The notes under the pieces: generated by a model
Seen by the model: the letters and a program-made list of their open reading frames with translations, nothing else
What the model was told of the DNA's origin: nothing
Databases searched by the model: none
Shown here: in pieces, positions 25,591 through 34,358 of the stretch
Layout: each line of letters begins with the position of its first letter
How positions within the stretch are numbered: position 1 is the first letter of the stretch
DNA from: Alphaproteobacteria bacterium
GTDB taxonomy: Bacteria; Pseudomonadota; Alphaproteobacteria; CACIAM-22H2
Direction of reading: 5' to 3'
Assembly (NCBI GenBank): GCA_017308135.1
Contig: JAFKFM010000009.1
Span: 310,001 to 374,000 of the forward strand
DNA: 64,000 nt
Translations under genes and position numbers: made by a program

Positions 25591-27003
25591 ATGACCGCCA
25601 CACTCTCCTCGCTTCTTTATCTCGCCGCGTCGATCTGCTTCATCATGAGCTTGCGCGGCCTCGCCAGCCCCGAGACCGCGCGCGGCGGTAACCTTTGGGG
25701 CATCGTCGGCATGGCCATCGCCATCGCCACGACCCTCGCCGCCCCCGGCATGGGCAACTACGCCGTCATCGGGGCGGGCATCCTGATCGGCGGCGCCATC
25801 GGCACCTTCGTGGCGATGCGTATCCAGATGACCGCCCTGCCCCAGCTCGTGGCCGCGTTCCACTCGCTGGTCGGTCTCGCGGCCGTGTTCGTGGCCGCCG
25901 CCACCCTCTATTCGCCGCAAAGCTTCGGCATCGGCGTGCCGGGTGCCATCAAAGCCGCGTCGCTGATCGAAATGGCGCTGGGCACAGCGATCGGTGCCAT
26001 CACCTTCACGGGTTCGATCGTCGCCTTCGCGAAGCTTCAGGGTCTCGTTTCGGGCGCGCCGCTCCAGTTCCCGATGCAGCACCAGTTCAACGCGCTGCTC
26101 GGCATCCTGATCGTCGCCAATATCGTGTGGCTGTCGATGACCGGCAGCCCGGTCGCGTTCTGGACGCTGGTGGCCTTGTCGCTGGCGCTGGGCTTCCTGT
26201 TGATCCTGCCGATCGGCGGTGCGGACATGCCCGTCGTCGTCTCGATGCTCAACTCCTATTCGGGCTGGGCGGCGTGCGGCATCGGCTTCACGCTGCAGAA
26301 CTCGCTGTTGATCGTCACGGGCGCGCTGGTCGGCTCGTCCGGCGCCATCCTCTCCTACGTCATGTGCAAGGGGATGAACCGCTCGATCTTCAACGTGATC
26401 CTCGGCGGCTTCGGCACCGACGCGGCCAGCACTTCCGCCGGCGGCGGGGCGGTCAAGGAACAGCGTCCGGTCAAGCAGGGCTCGGCCGACGACGCCGTGT
26501 TCATCATGAAGAACGCGAGCTCGGTCATCATCGTCCCCGGCTACGGCATGGCGGTCGCGCAGGCGCAGCACGCGCTGCGCGAAATGGCCGACACGCTGAA
26601 GAAGGAAGGCGTGTCCGTCCGCTACGCGATCCATCCCGTCGCGGGCCGTATGCCCGGCCATATGAACGTGCTGCTGGCCGAAGCCAACGTGCCTTATGAC
26701 GAGGTGTTCGAACTGGACGACATCAACCGCGATTTCGCGCAAGCCGACGTCGCGTTCGTCATCGGCGCCAACGACGTGACCAACCCGGCGGCCAAGACCG
26801 ATCCGAAAAGCCCGATCTACGGCATGCCGATCCTGGACGTCGAAAAGGCGAAGACGGTGCTGTTCATCAAGCGCTCGATGGCCTCGGGCTATGCGGGCGT
26901 GGAGAACGAGCTGTTCTTCCGCGACAACACGATGATGCTGTTCGGCGACGCCAAAAAGGTGGTCGAGGACATCGTCAAAGCGGCGGGCGGCGGATCGCAC
27001 TAA
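25591..27003 (+). CDS. pntB: NAD(P) transhydrogenase, subunit beta
   Basis: A 470-residue subunit with about nine N-terminal membrane helices (residues 1-260) and the C-terminal NADP(H)-binding domain III. Diagnostic pieces: QMTALPQLVAAFHSLVGLAA with the proton-path histidine, SYVMCKGMNRSIFNVILGGF at the membrane end, VIIVPGYGMAVAQAQH for NADP binding, HPVAGRMPGHMNVLLAEA, and GANDVTNPAA with PIYGMPILDV. Complete and closed by a strong terminator. The complex supplies NADPH for biosynthesis. Confidence 0.96.
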   Translation: MTATLSSLLYLAASICFIMSLRGLASPETARGGNLWGIVGMAIAIATTLAAPGMGNYAVIGAGILIGGAIGTFVAMRIQMTALPQLVAAFHSLVGLAAVFVAAATLYSPQSFGIGVPGAIKAASLIEMALGTAIGAITFTGSIVAFAKLQGLVSGAPLQFPMQHQFNALLGILIVANIVWLSMTGSPVAFWTLVALSLALGFLLILPIGGADMPVVVSMLNSYSGWAACGIGFTLQNSLLIVTGALVGSSGAILSYVMCKGMNRSIFNVILGGFGTDAASTSAGGGAVKEQRPVKQGSADDAVFIMKNASSVIIVPGYGMAVAQAQHALREMADTLKKEGVSVRYAIHPVAGRMPGHMNVLLAEANVPYDEVFELDDINRDFAQADVAFVIGANDVTNPAAKTDPKSPIYGMPILDVEKAKTVLFIKRSMASGYAGVENELFFRDNTMMLFGDAKKVVEDIVKAAGGGSH

Positions 27004-27029
27004 GCGCCGCAAATCGCTGACGAATATAG

Positions 27030-27066
27030 CCGCCGCCGGGGTCTCTCCGGCGGCGGTTTTCATTTT
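27030..27066 (+). terminator. Rho-independent terminator of the pnt operon
   Basis: CCGCCGCCGG at 27030-27039 pairs perfectly with CCGGCGGCGG at 27047-27056 over seven bases, followed by TTTTCATTTTT. Confidence 0.9.
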
Positions 27067-27085
27067 TAGATCAGGGGCTTGAAAG

Positions 27086-27119
27086 TGATATCATTTTTGA
27101 TATCATAAAGTGATATCAC
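27086..27119 (+). promoter_or_regulatory. Three TGATATCA operator palindromes before vapB
   Basis: Identical eight-base palindromes TGATATCA occur at 27086-27093, 27098-27105 and 27111-27118, spaced 12 and 13 bases; the last extends to GTGATATCAC. They end 15 bases before the antitoxin ATG, as expected for sites bound by the VapB or VapBC complex in autoregulation. The AT-rich spacers probably overlap the promoter. Confidence 0.7.
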
Positions 27120-27133
27120 CGAAAGGGAACGCC

Positions 27134-27370
27134 ATGGCCAATCTTCATATTCGGGGCGTTTCGGAAGAAACGATCGCCGCGTTCAAGCACCAGGCCGAAA
27201 AGACCGGCAAGTCGCTGAACGAAACCGTGCGCGACGCGCTGGACGATCAAGCGCGCGCCGAACGCAAGCGCAAGGCCTTGGCCGAACTCGCCGAGATCCG
27301 CAAGTCGATCGGCAAGTGGGAAGGCCCCTCCACCCTGCAGATGATCCGCGAAGACCGCGATTCGCGATGA
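27134..27370 (+). CDS. Antitoxin, ribbon-helix-helix (FitA/VapB type)
   Basis: A 78-residue antitoxin. The N-terminal half MANLHIRGVSEETIAAFKHQ followed by KTGKSLNETVRDAL is the FitA-like ribbon-helix-helix DNA-binding domain; the charged C-terminal half ending MIREDRDSR would wrap the toxin and insert an arginine into its active site. ATG at 27134 follows AAAGGG. Its stop overlaps the toxin start by 4 bases. Three palindromes upstream are the likely operator. Confidence 0.88.
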   Translation: MANLHIRGVSEETIAAFKHQAEKTGKSLNETVRDALDDQARAERKRKALAELAEIRKSIGKWEGPSTLQMIREDRDSR

Positions 27371-27783
27371 TCGCCTACGTCGCCGACGCGAGCGCCCTGA
27401 TCAAAGTCGTGATCGAAGAACCCGAAAGCGCGATCGTCATTAGGTTTTTCTCGAGCACGACAACCGGCGCGCCGGCCTTGTTGCGTGTCGAAGCGGCAAA
27501 CGTGTTGCGCCGTGTCGTGAAATCCAAGAAGGCGACGCATGCCGAAGCGCGTCGCGCCCTGACGCGAATACTTGATCTCGTCGAGATCCTCCCTGAGACC
27601 GAAGCGGAAGCGCATCTCACGCTCGATCTGGCGATCGCGCTGGATCATTCGGCGCAAGATTGCCGCTATCTCGCCGCCGCGATGGCCGCGAAAGTGCCGC
27701 TGGTCACCGCCGACGAAGGTTTCGCGCGCAAAGCCCGCGCGGCGGGCCATGACGCGCGGATCGTCAGCGAACTTCCCGCTTGA
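27367..27783 (+). CDS. PIN-domain toxin (VapC family ribonuclease)
   Basis: A 138-residue PIN-domain RNase. The acidic active-site residues appear in YVADASALIKVV (first Asp), RVEAANVLRR (Glu), the Asp of HSAQDCRYLAAAMA, and VTADEGFARKAR (Asp/Glu). VapC enzymes cut specific tRNAs or rRNA sites. It is coupled by a 4-base overlap to the antitoxin gene and overlaps the end of the convergent oxidoreductase gene by 20 bases. All acidic residues seem intact, so it is probably active. Confidence 0.88.
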   Translation: MIAYVADASALIKVVIEEPESAIVIRFFSSTTTGAPALLRVEAANVLRRVVKSKKATHAEARRALTRILDLVEILPETEAEAHLTLDLAIALDHSAQDCRYLAAAMAAKVPLVTADEGFARKARAAGHDARIVSELPA

Positions 27784-29350
27784 TGAATTCCGCCACCCGC
27801 GCGCCGACCATCAACGCGGCGGGCTGGATGTTGGACGACGGGATCAGCGGGAACACGCTGGCATCGGCGACGCGTAAAGCCTCGACGCCGCGCACGCGCA
27901 GTTCGGGATCGACCACCGCGCGCTCGTCCGATCCCATCCGCGCCGTGCCGCAGGGGTGATAGACCGTGCTCGCGGTCTTCGCGATGCTTTCGCGGATCGC
28001 GTCGTCGCCGAGCTTGCCGGGGCGCAGTTCTTCTTCGAGCAGATCGCGGAAGGGTGCATGCTCGAAGATCCGCCGGCAGAAACGCGCGGCCCCGACCATC
28101 GTGTCCATATCGCGCGCGTCGGACAGGTAATTCGCGCGGATCACCGGCCGCGCATAAGGATCGGTGCCGGCGAGTTCGATATGGCCCCGGCTTTCCGACC
28201 GGCACGGGCCGTAATTCACCATGACCGACGGGACCGGCAGCAAGCCGTCGGCGAATTTGAACGTCGCGAAATTGACGAACAGCAATTGCGCGTCGGGCTC
28301 CTCCAGATCGGGCGAGGTTTTGAGGAACGCCGTCGCTTCGCCCGCACTGACAGTCAACGGGCCCGAGGCATGGGCGAGCCAATCCCAGCCCATTTTGAGC
28401 CAGCCAAAGGGGCTCGCGAGCAACTCGTTCAGCGTGCCGCAAGGTTTGACGCGGAAGATGAATTTGCCGATCAGATGATCCTGCAAATTCCGCCCGACCT
28501 CGGGCGCATGCGCCATGCTGGCGATGCCGTGTTGCGCGAGATGTGCCGCGTCGCCGATGCCCGACAGCATCAATAGCTGCGGCGTTTCGATCGCCCCCGC
28601 CGAAATCACGATCTCTTTGCGCGCACGGAAGAACCCGCGCGGCGTTTCGACCGCGACGGCGCGCTTGCCCTCGAACACCACGCGCAAGGCGCGTGCCCCC
28701 GTGACGACGCGCAAATTCGGGCGATGGCGCAGCGGTTTCAAAAACGCGCGCGCGGGCGAAGCGCGGAAACGCCCCGCGATATTCATCTGCACGGGGCCCA
28801 CGCCTTCGATGGGGCCGCCATCGTTGACGTCGCCGAAGCGCGGCAAGCCCGCCTTCACCGCGCTGTCGATGAAGGCTTGGCACGCGGCCGAGAGTTTGCG
28901 CGGTTCGCGTATCTCGATCGGGCCGTCAAGCCCCCGCGCCTCGGACGGATCGCCCTGCCAAGCCTCCAGACCTTTGAAGATCGGGGCGACGTCCGCGTAG
29001 CTCCAACCGCGCGCACCCGCTTGCGCCCAGCGATCGTAATCGTGGGGCGACCCGCGCAGATAGACGAGGCCGTTGACCGAGCCCGATCCGCCGAGCACGC
29101 GCCCGCGCGGCCAGAAGATTTCGCGATTGTCGAGATGGGGTTCGGGCTGCGTCGCGAAGCCCGGCTCGTAACGCCCGTCGACGAAAATGCGCGCGTAACC
29201 GGCGGGGATCGCGATCATCGGGTCGTTGTCGCGCGGCCCCGCTTCGAGCAGCACGACCGACAGCGTGGGATCGTCGGACAGGCGCGCGGCCGCCACGCAC
29301 CCCGCCGAGCCGCCCCCGACCACGACGATATCGGCGATTTGTTCGTCCAT
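27764..29350 (-). CDS. GMC-family FAD oxidoreductase (choline dehydrogenase-like)
   Basis: A 528-residue flavoprotein of the glucose-methanol-choline family, oxidising an alcohol. FAD binding: DIVVVGGGSAGCVAAARLS at the start with LEAG after 30 residues; GMC signature 1 near GRVLGGSGSVNGLVYLRG; signature 2 near ISAGAIETPQLLMLSGIG. The catalytic histidine is in VYHPCGTARMG, and the C-terminal region ends ADASVFPLIPSSNIQPAALM. The substrate cannot be assigned; no betaine genes adjoin. It lies downstream of the rpsU terminator. Confidence 0.9.
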   Translation of the reverse strand: MDEQIADIVVVGGGSAGCVAAARLSDDPTLSVVLLEAGPRDNDPMIAIPAGYARIFVDGRYEPGFATQPEPHLDNREIFWPRGRVLGGSGSVNGLVYLRGSPHDYDRWAQAGARGWSYADVAPIFKGLEAWQGDPSEARGLDGPIEIREPRKLSAACQAFIDSAVKAGLPRFGDVNDGGPIEGVGPVQMNIAGRFRASPARAFLKPLRHRPNLRVVTGARALRVVFEGKRAVAVETPRGFFRARKEIVISAGAIETPQLLMLSGIGDAAHLAQHGIASMAHAPEVGRNLQDHLIGKFIFRVKPCGTLNELLASPFGWLKMGWDWLAHASGPLTVSAGEATAFLKTSPDLEEPDAQLLFVNFATFKFADGLLPVPSVMVNYGPCRSESRGHIELAGTDPYARPVIRANYLSDARDMDTMVGAARFCRRIFEHAPFRDLLEEELRPGKLGDDAIRESIAKTASTVYHPCGTARMGSDERAVVDPELRVRGVEALRVADASVFPLIPSSNIQPAALMVGARVAEFIKREVR

Positions 29351-29390
29351 GCGCTTCGCGACTCCCCCGTTTTGGGGAGAGCTTAACGCA

Positions 29391-29430
29391 AAGAAAAACC
29401 GCCGCGAGGGAAAGCCCTCACGGCGGTTTA
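29391..29430 (-). terminator. Rho-independent terminator after rpsU
   Basis: On the rpsU strand AAACCGCCG (29429-29421) pairs with CGGCGGTTT (29404-29396), with inner TGAGGG/CCCTCG pairing and a four-base loop; TTCTTT follows. It separates rpsU from the GMC gene. Confidence 0.85.
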
Positions 29431-29469
29431 ATCTCGTGTCAGGTTCGGCTCGAACCCGCAGCAGAAGGC

Positions 29470-29673
29470 TTAGTAGCCTTCGCGCTCCAAGCGCTTACGC
29501 TGCAGCTTGCGCAGACGGCGCACCGCCTCCGCCTTTTCGCGCGCCTTCTTCTCCGAGGGCTTCTCGAAGTGACGGCGCAGCTTCATCTCGCGGAAAATGC
29601 CTTCGCGCTGCATCTTCTTCTTGAGCGCGCGGAGGGCCTGATCGACATTGTTGTCGCGGACGATAACTTGCAC
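29470..29673 (-). CDS. rpsU: 30S ribosomal protein S21
   Basis: A 67-residue S21. The sequence [20 protein letters not shown] and the basic C-terminus ([16 protein letters not shown]) match the family closely, including the alphaproteobacterial extended tail. The start is a GTG at 29673. Immediately before it a 6-bp perfect hairpin covers the region between the AAGGAG-like site and the start codon. S21 sits beside the shared anti-Shine-Dalgarno region of the 30S platform and aids initiation. Confidence 0.96.
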   Translation of the reverse strand: MQVIVRDNNVDQALRALKKKMQREGIFREMKLRRHFEKPSEKKAREKAEAVRRLRKLQRKRLEREGY

Positions 29674-29675
29674 GG

Positions 29676-29690
29676 GGAGCCCCTGGCTCC
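29676..29690 (-). promoter_or_regulatory. Hairpin at the rpsU ribosome-binding site
   Basis: GGAGCC (29690-29685) pairs perfectly with GGCTCC (29681-29676) over a three-base loop on the rpsU strand, and contains the AAGGAG Shine-Dalgarno bases. It ends 2 bases before the GTG start, so it could control translation of S21. Confidence 0.45.
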
Positions 29691-29846
29691 TTTCTTAATC
29701 AAATCAAAGGGTTGAGCCGAACGAACGGTCGCCCCGGAATCGGGTTTTCCATTCGAGGGCGCGGATATAACACGAACCTTCTTCCCACGCAAATACCCGA
29801 TTTAGCGGGCTTTTCGAGGGGCCGCCGGCCGCCTATCCTCTCCCGC

Positions 29847-30377
29847 ATGGCCATTTTGAAGATCGCGCGCATGGGGCATCCGGTCCTCGCCCGCCCCGCC
29901 GAGCCCGTTGCCGACCCGACGGCGCCCGAAATCCGCGCGATCGTCGAAGACATGGTCGAAACCATGATCGACGCGCCGGGGACCGGCCTTGCCGCCCCGC
30001 AGGTGCATATCCCGCTGCGCATCGTCGTGTTCCTGGTGCGCAAGGAACGCTGCACCGATATCCCGGGCGACGCGCCCGTGGACCTCACCGTGCTGATCAA
30101 CCCGGAACTGACGCCGCTTGGCGACGAGATGGACAAGGGCTTCGAAGGCTGCCTGTCGGTGCCGGGGATGACCGGCAACGTGCCGCGCTATCGTCGCCTG
30201 CGCTATGCGGGCTACGATCTCGACGGAAATCGCTTCGAGCGCGAGGCGGCGGGATTCCACGCCCGCGTCGTGCAGCACGAATGCGACCATCTCGATGGTA
30301 TTCTCTATCCCCAGCGCATGGACGATCTCGGCGAACTCGGCTTCGTCGAAGAAATGCGCAAACGCCAGATTTCGTGA
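29847..30377 (+). CDS. def: Peptide deformylase
   Basis: A 176-residue metal-dependent deformylase, removing the formyl group from nascent proteins. All three motifs are present: GTGLAAPQV (motif 1), EGCLSVPG (motif 2, metal cysteine) and QHECDHLDG (motif 3, HExxH metal ligands). The start MAILKIARMGHPVLARPA at 29847 is the standard one; the upstream open frame is in the intergenic region. The partner fmt is at the far end of the window instead of adjacent. COQ9 follows after 11 bases. Confidence 0.96.
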   Translation: MAILKIARMGHPVLARPAEPVADPTAPEIRAIVEDMVETMIDAPGTGLAAPQVHIPLRIVVFLVRKERCTDIPGDAPVDLTVLINPELTPLGDEMDKGFEGCLSVPGMTGNVPRYRRLRYAGYDLDGNRFEREAAGFHARVVQHECDHLDGILYPQRMDDLGELGFVEEMRKRQIS

Positions 30378-30388
30378 AGGAGGCCCCA

Positions 30389-31042
30389 ATGCCCTTCGAC
30401 CGTAACGAAGCCCGCGACCGTATCGTCGAAGCCGCGTTGCCGCATGTGCCGTTCGACGGCTGGACCGCCGCCGTGCTGGCGACGGCCGCGACCGAAGCCG
30501 GCTATCCTGACGCCACGGCGTTGCGCGTGTTCCCCGGCGGCGCCGTCGATGCGATCGCGCATTGGACCGCGATGGCCGATCAGGCGATGCTCGCCGCGAT
30601 CGCGGCCGAGGACGACGCGTTCCGCAGCCTCAAAATCCGCGACAAGATCGCGCGCGCGATCCGTTTGCGCTTGGAACCGCTTGCCGGTCATCGCGAAGCG
30701 GTGCGCCGGGCGCTGGCCTTGCTCGCCATGCCGCAGAACGTGCCGGTTTCCTTGCGCACCGGCTGGGCAACGGTCGACGCGATCTGGTACGCGGCCGGCG
30801 ATCGCGCCACCGATTTCAACTACTACACCAAGCGTGCGCTGGCAGGCGGCGTCTACTCCGCCACGCTGCTCTACTGGCTCGAAGACAAGTCGGAATTCCA
30901 GACCGATACCTGGGAATTCATGGCCCGGCGCATCGACAATGTGATGGCGCTGCCCAAGGCGTTCGGCGGCATCAAAACGAAGCTCGAAGCCGCCGCCGCG
31001 CCGCTGAAGCCGTTCTTCGCGCGGTTCAAGAAGGCGAGCTGA
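30389..31042 (+). CDS. COQ9 family protein (ubiquinone biosynthesis)
   Basis: A 217-residue COQ9 homologue, a lipid-binding TetR-like fold that in eukaryotes presents intermediates to COQ7. The N-terminal half resembles a TetR domain (ARDRIVEAALPHVPFDGWTA); the core GDRATDFNYYTKRALAGGVY and SATLLYWLEDKSE are the most conserved COQ9 segments, and the C-terminal helix is the membrane-binding one. ATG at 30389 follows GAAGGAGG with normal spacing. Occurrence is typical of alphaproteobacteria. Confidence 0.9.
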   Translation: MPFDRNEARDRIVEAALPHVPFDGWTAAVLATAATEAGYPDATALRVFPGGAVDAIAHWTAMADQAMLAAIAAEDDAFRSLKIRDKIARAIRLRLEPLAGHREAVRRALALLAMPQNVPVSLRTGWATVDAIWYAAGDRATDFNYYTKRALAGGVYSATLLYWLEDKSEFQTDTWEFMARRIDNVMALPKAFGGIKTKLEAAAAPLKPFFARFKKAS

Positions 31043-31045
31043 CGC

Positions 31046-32134
31046 TCACTTTCCCTTCTTCGGATAAATCCAGGTGACGTGGCCCATTTTACGGCCCGGG
31101 CGCGCCTCGGCCTTGCCGTAAAGATGGAGCTTGGCCTGGGGATCAGCCGCGATCTTGGCCCAGGCGTTCGCTTCCGGGCCGATCAGGTTCTTCATCTTCG
31201 CGTCCGAATGGCGTTCGGGATCGCCCAGCGGCAAACCCAACGCCGCGCGCGCGGCCTGTTCGAATTGCGAGGTGACGCAGGCGTCGATCGTCCAATGCCC
31301 GGAATTATGCGGGCGCGGGGCGAGTTCGTTGACGCGGATCTCGCCGCCTTTCGACAGGAACATCTCCACCGCCAGCACGCCGACGAGATCGAGCTTGCGC
31401 GCGATCTTCGCCGCGATCGCCACCGCCTTCTTGGCGACGGATGCGGGAATGCGCGCGGGCGCGATGGTCACATCCAAGATATGATGTTTGTGCTCGTTCT
31501 CGACGGGCACATAGGTGCGGACCTTGCCGGACAGATCGCGCGCGACAACGACGGAAATCTCGCGCTCGAATTTCACGAAGCCTTCGAGCACGCATTCTGC
31601 CCCGCCGAAATCGGCGAAGGCTTTGGCGGCGTCGGCCGGCTTCAGCACTTTGCGCTGGCCCTTGCCGTCGTAACCCATGCGCGCGGTTTTGAGGATCGAA
31701 GGCGTGCCCACGGCGGCCAACGCCACGACCAATTCGTCGGCGGATTCGACCGCGTGCCACGGCGCCGTGGCGATGCCGATCGAATTGAGGAAGCTTTTCT
31801 CCGCGATGCGGTCTTGGCAGATCGACAGGATCTCGACCGACGGGCGGAGTTTGCCCTTCGCCTTCTTGGCGACGCGCGCGAGCGCTGCGACCGGGATATT
31901 CTCGAATTCATAGGTCACGGCGTCACAGGCGGCGAAGAATTTCGCCAACGCCGCTTCGTCGCGATAATCGCCGATCGTCGAAACAGTGCAGACCTGTTCG
32001 GCCGGGCTGTTCTTCTCCGGCCCGAAGCAATGGGTGCGATAGCCCAGGCGCGACGCGGCCTGCGCCGTCATCCGGCCGAGCTGGCCGTTGCCCAGAATGC
32101 CGAGCGTGGAACCCGGCGGCAGAGGACGGCTCAT
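31046..32134 (-). CDS. purK: 5-(carboxyamino)imidazole ribonucleotide synthase
   Basis: A 362-residue ATP-grasp enzyme of purine synthesis, making N5-CAIR from AIR and bicarbonate. [20 protein letters not shown] is the PurK N-terminus; the ATP-grasp region includes [14 protein letters not shown] and [19 protein letters not shown], and the product site lies in [19 protein letters not shown]. The start overlaps the purE stop by 4 bases (ATGA), giving the usual purEK order on this strand. Confidence 0.96.
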   Translation of the reverse strand: MSRPLPPGSTLGILGNGQLGRMTAQAASRLGYRTHCFGPEKNSPAEQVCTVSTIGDYRDEAALAKFFAACDAVTYEFENIPVAALARVAKKAKGKLRPSVEILSICQDRIAEKSFLNSIGIATAPWHAVESADELVVALAAVGTPSILKTARMGYDGKGQRKVLKPADAAKAFADFGGAECVLEGFVKFEREISVVVARDLSGKVRTYVPVENEHKHHILDVTIAPARIPASVAKKAVAIAAKIARKLDLVGVLAVEMFLSKGGEIRVNELAPRPHNSGHWTIDACVTSQFEQAARAALGLPLGDPERHSDAKMKNLIGPEANAWAKIAADPQAKLHLYGKAEARPGRKMGHVTWIYPKKGK

Positions 32135-32655
32135 TTGCGCTTCTTCGCCTTCTTGGGGGCGGGGGCGACATCAACCGGCGCCTTGCCGACCTTGGCGGTC
32201 TGGGCGCCGCGATAGGCGTCGAGCGCCTTGGCGACTTTCGGCTCCTGCAACGCGATCACGGCGGCGGCGAGCAAGCCCGCATTGGTTGCCCCGGCCTTGC
32301 CGATGGCGAGCGTGCCGACCGGAATGCCGGCGGGCATCTGGGCGATCGACAGCAGCGAATCGAGGCCTTGCAGCGTGCGCGATTCGACCGGCACGCCGAA
32401 GACCGGCAGGCGGGTCATCGCGGCGGCCATACCCGGCAGATGGGCGGCCCCGCCGGCCCCGGCGATGATGCATTGCAAGCCGCGCCCGGCGGCGGTTTTG
32501 GCGTAGGCGACGAGCCGATCCGGGGTGCGATGGGCGGAGACGATCCGCACCTCGTGCGACACGCCCAGCGCGGTCAACGCGTCGACCGCGTGGCGCATCG
32601 TCTCCCAATCCGATTGGCTGCCCATGATGACGCCGACCGCAGGCTTTCTGGCCAT
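32131..32655 (-). CDS. purE: N5-carboxyaminoimidazole ribonucleotide mutase
   Basis: A 174-residue class I PurE converting N5-CAIR to CAIR. Motifs: [16 protein letters not shown] (substrate loop), [13 protein letters not shown] with the catalytic histidine, [16 protein letters not shown] and [17 protein letters not shown] basic C-terminal tail ([10 protein letters not shown]) extends beyond the usual end. ATG at 32655 is the normal start. It is divergent from the diguanylate cyclase gene, with 108 bases between, and is coupled to purK. Confidence 0.96.
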   Translation of the reverse strand: MARKPAVGVIMGSQSDWETMRHAVDALTALGVSHEVRIVSAHRTPDRLVAYAKTAAGRGLQCIIAGAGGAAHLPGMAAAMTRLPVFGVPVESRTLQGLDSLLSIAQMPAGIPVGTLAIGKAGATNAGLLAAAVIALQEPKVAKALDAYRGAQTAKVGKAPVDVAPAPKKAKKRK

Positions 32656-32763
32656 AACCGCTTCGCTCCTCAACGCCGGAAAGCGGCGCAGTATAAAGAC
32701 GCACCTCCCTTGCGCCAAGCGCCTGCACCGCCGGGCCGATTCGTGTTAAGCAGGCCCCGGGAC

Positions 32764-33510
32764 ATGAAGATCACGGACCCGACACGCAGCGGTGCCATCA
32801 CGGGCACCACCCCGATCCGACGGGCGGAAGCACCAGGCAAGACGAACGCCGCCGGTGCCGCCGCCGGTGTGGCGCGCACGCGCGACCCCAAGGATATCGC
32901 CCTGGTGATGGGCATCCCCGAGGCAGAATTCACGCCCAAGGTCCGCGACGCGATCGTCAAGCTGATGGGCGAGGTCGACAAGCTGCGCAAGGAACTGGTC
33001 CAGGCCAGTGCACGCGCGGCACATCTCGAACGCCTCGCCGACCAGGACAGCCTCGTGCCGGTGTTCAACCGCCGCGCTTTCGTGCGCGAGCTCGGCCGGA
33101 TGCAAAGCTTCGCCGAGCGCTACGACCAAGCCTCCAGCCTCGTCTATTTCGACGCCAACGGCTTGAAGGGCGTCAACGACACGCACGGCCACGCGGCGGG
33201 CGATGCACTCCTCGCCCATATCGCGCGGCTGCTGATGCAGAACGTGCGCGACACCGACATCGTCGGCCGCTTGGGCGGCGACGAATTCGGCGTGATCCTG
33301 GTCTATACCGACCAGCCCCAGGCCGAAGAAAAAGCCCAGCATCTCGCGGGCGTGGTGCAAGACACGCCGCTCGATTGGCGTGGCGCCAAGATCCAGGCCT
33401 CGGTCGCGTGGGGCGTCTATACGTTCCGCGGCGGCGACGACATCGCGCGATTGCTGGAAAGTGCCGACAGGGAAATGTACGCGCGCAAGAAAGCGGCGCG
33501 CACGCCTTGA
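32764..33510 (+). CDS. Diguanylate cyclase, GGDEF domain
   Basis: A 248-residue soluble cyclase. An N-terminal 70 residues of low complexity and a short coiled coil (KLMGEVDKLRKELVQASARA) lead into the GGDEF domain. The active site GGDEF is intact in GRLGGDEFGVI, and the inhibitory I-site RxxD is present five residues before it (RDTD). The domain starts with LADQDSLVPVFNRRAF, where the usual LTGLxNRR is changed to LVPVFNRR. It should make cyclic di-GMP and be product-inhibited. There is no sensory domain, so localisation or a partner may control it. Confidence 0.88.
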   Translation: MKITDPTRSGAITGTTPIRRAEAPGKTNAAGAAAGVARTRDPKDIALVMGIPEAEFTPKVRDAIVKLMGEVDKLRKELVQASARAAHLERLADQDSLVPVFNRRAFVRELGRMQSFAERYDQASSLVYFDANGLKGVNDTHGHAAGDALLAHIARLLMQNVRDTDIVGRLGGDEFGVILVYTDQPQAEEKAQHLAGVVQDTPLDWRGAKIQASVAWGVYTFRGGDDIARLLESADREMYARKKAARTP

Positions 33511-33520
33511 GCGCGAACGC

Positions 33521-33727
33521 TCAGGCGATGATGTCGGGCAGCAGCCGGCTTTCCAGCCGCGTGATTTGGTCCTTCAGCGACAATTTGCGCTTCTTCAGCC
33601 GCTGGACTTGCAGCATGTCGACCGGCGGATGTTCCAGCACGCGGGCGATCACGTCGTCCAAGTCGCGGTGCTCGACGCGCAACTCCGCGATCTGGCGGCG
33701 AATGTCTTCGAAGACCGGGTCGTCCAT
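33521..33727 (-). CDS. DUF465/YdcH family small protein
   Basis: A 68-residue helical hairpin protein of the YdcH/DUF465 family. The pattern IRRQIAELRVEHRDLDDVIA, then VQRLKKRKLSLKDQITRLES matches the family's two-helix coiled coil with the LKKxKLxLKDxI signature. Function is not known. Its ATG is directly back to back with the ATG of the next gene on the plus strand (CATATG), leaving no space between the two coding regions. Confidence 0.85.
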   Translation of the reverse strand: MDDPVFEDIRRQIAELRVEHRDLDDVIARVLEHPPVDMLQVQRLKKRKLSLKDQITRLESRLLPDIIA

Positions 33728-34243
33728 ATGACTCGAAATATAGCAAAGCCGGGACGGAAAACGAGAAAATCCGATTTATGGGCGTTTTGCCTGACCCTCT
33801 ATGCGCGGCCGGGCGTCGCCCCGGCTTGCCTTGCGCTCCAAGACCGCCATGGCGCCGATATACCGTTGCTTCTGGCCGTGCTGTGGCACGGGCTTCGCGG
33901 CTATGGCCCCGCCCCGCTTGGCAAATGGCGGCTTCTATCCAAAGCCTGGCAGCGCGACGCGGTCGTGCCGTTGCGCGATCTGCGCCGCGCGATGAAAGGC
34001 CGCGAAGGCTGGGAAGAAATACGCGAAGGGATCAAACGCCTGGAACTGGCGGCAGAGAAAGCCCAACTCGATTCGCTGGCGGCGACATCGAAAACGGGTT
34101 CGCCGGATTCCGATCCCAATCGCGACATGATGGCACCACTTTCGACGTTATTGGGTAGCGCTTTTGCGACGCGGCAAACGCGCAAGATTCTTGCCGAGAT
34201 GCGCAAGATGTCCGCCGCATCAACGCGTTCGCGGAATACGTAA
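33728..34243 (+). CDS. TIGR02444 family protein
   Basis: A 171-residue protein matching the TIGR02444/DUF2390 family by its core: LWAFCLTLYARPGVAPACLA, LQDRHGADIPLLLAVLWHG, then WQRDAVVPLRDLRRAMKG. Role unknown. The only in-frame start before the core is the ATG at 33728, which abuts the divergent DUF465 gene, so its ribosome-binding site and promoter must lie inside that gene. The tail after residue 120 is lower in complexity and less conserved-looking. Confidence 0.75.
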   Translation: MTRNIAKPGRKTRKSDLWAFCLTLYARPGVAPACLALQDRHGADIPLLLAVLWHGLRGYGPAPLGKWRLLSKAWQRDAVVPLRDLRRAMKGREGWEEIREGIKRLELAAEKAQLDSLAATSKTGSPDSDPNRDMMAPLSTLLGSAFATRQTRKILAEMRKMSAASTRSRNT

Positions 34244-34358
34244 AAAATTCGTCGACGCTGCGACAATTTTTCGGACGCGCTTGCGCTTGTCGCTTCGAAT
34301 CGATGGGCGTAGGATTCTTGGCGTGAAGGTCGCGTCCTAGATGCAGGAGGTAAAGGCA

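Noticed and set aside
25555..27063. 502-codon frame on the minus strand opposite pntB
   Set aside because: Rich in Arg, His and Asp with no domain, and pntB on the plus strand is certain. It is a shadow of codon bias.
29441..29475. GGTTCGGCTCGAACC resembling a tRNA T-arm
   Set aside because: No acceptor stem, D-arm or anticodon arm can be placed around it; it is only an inverted repeat between rpsU and its terminator.
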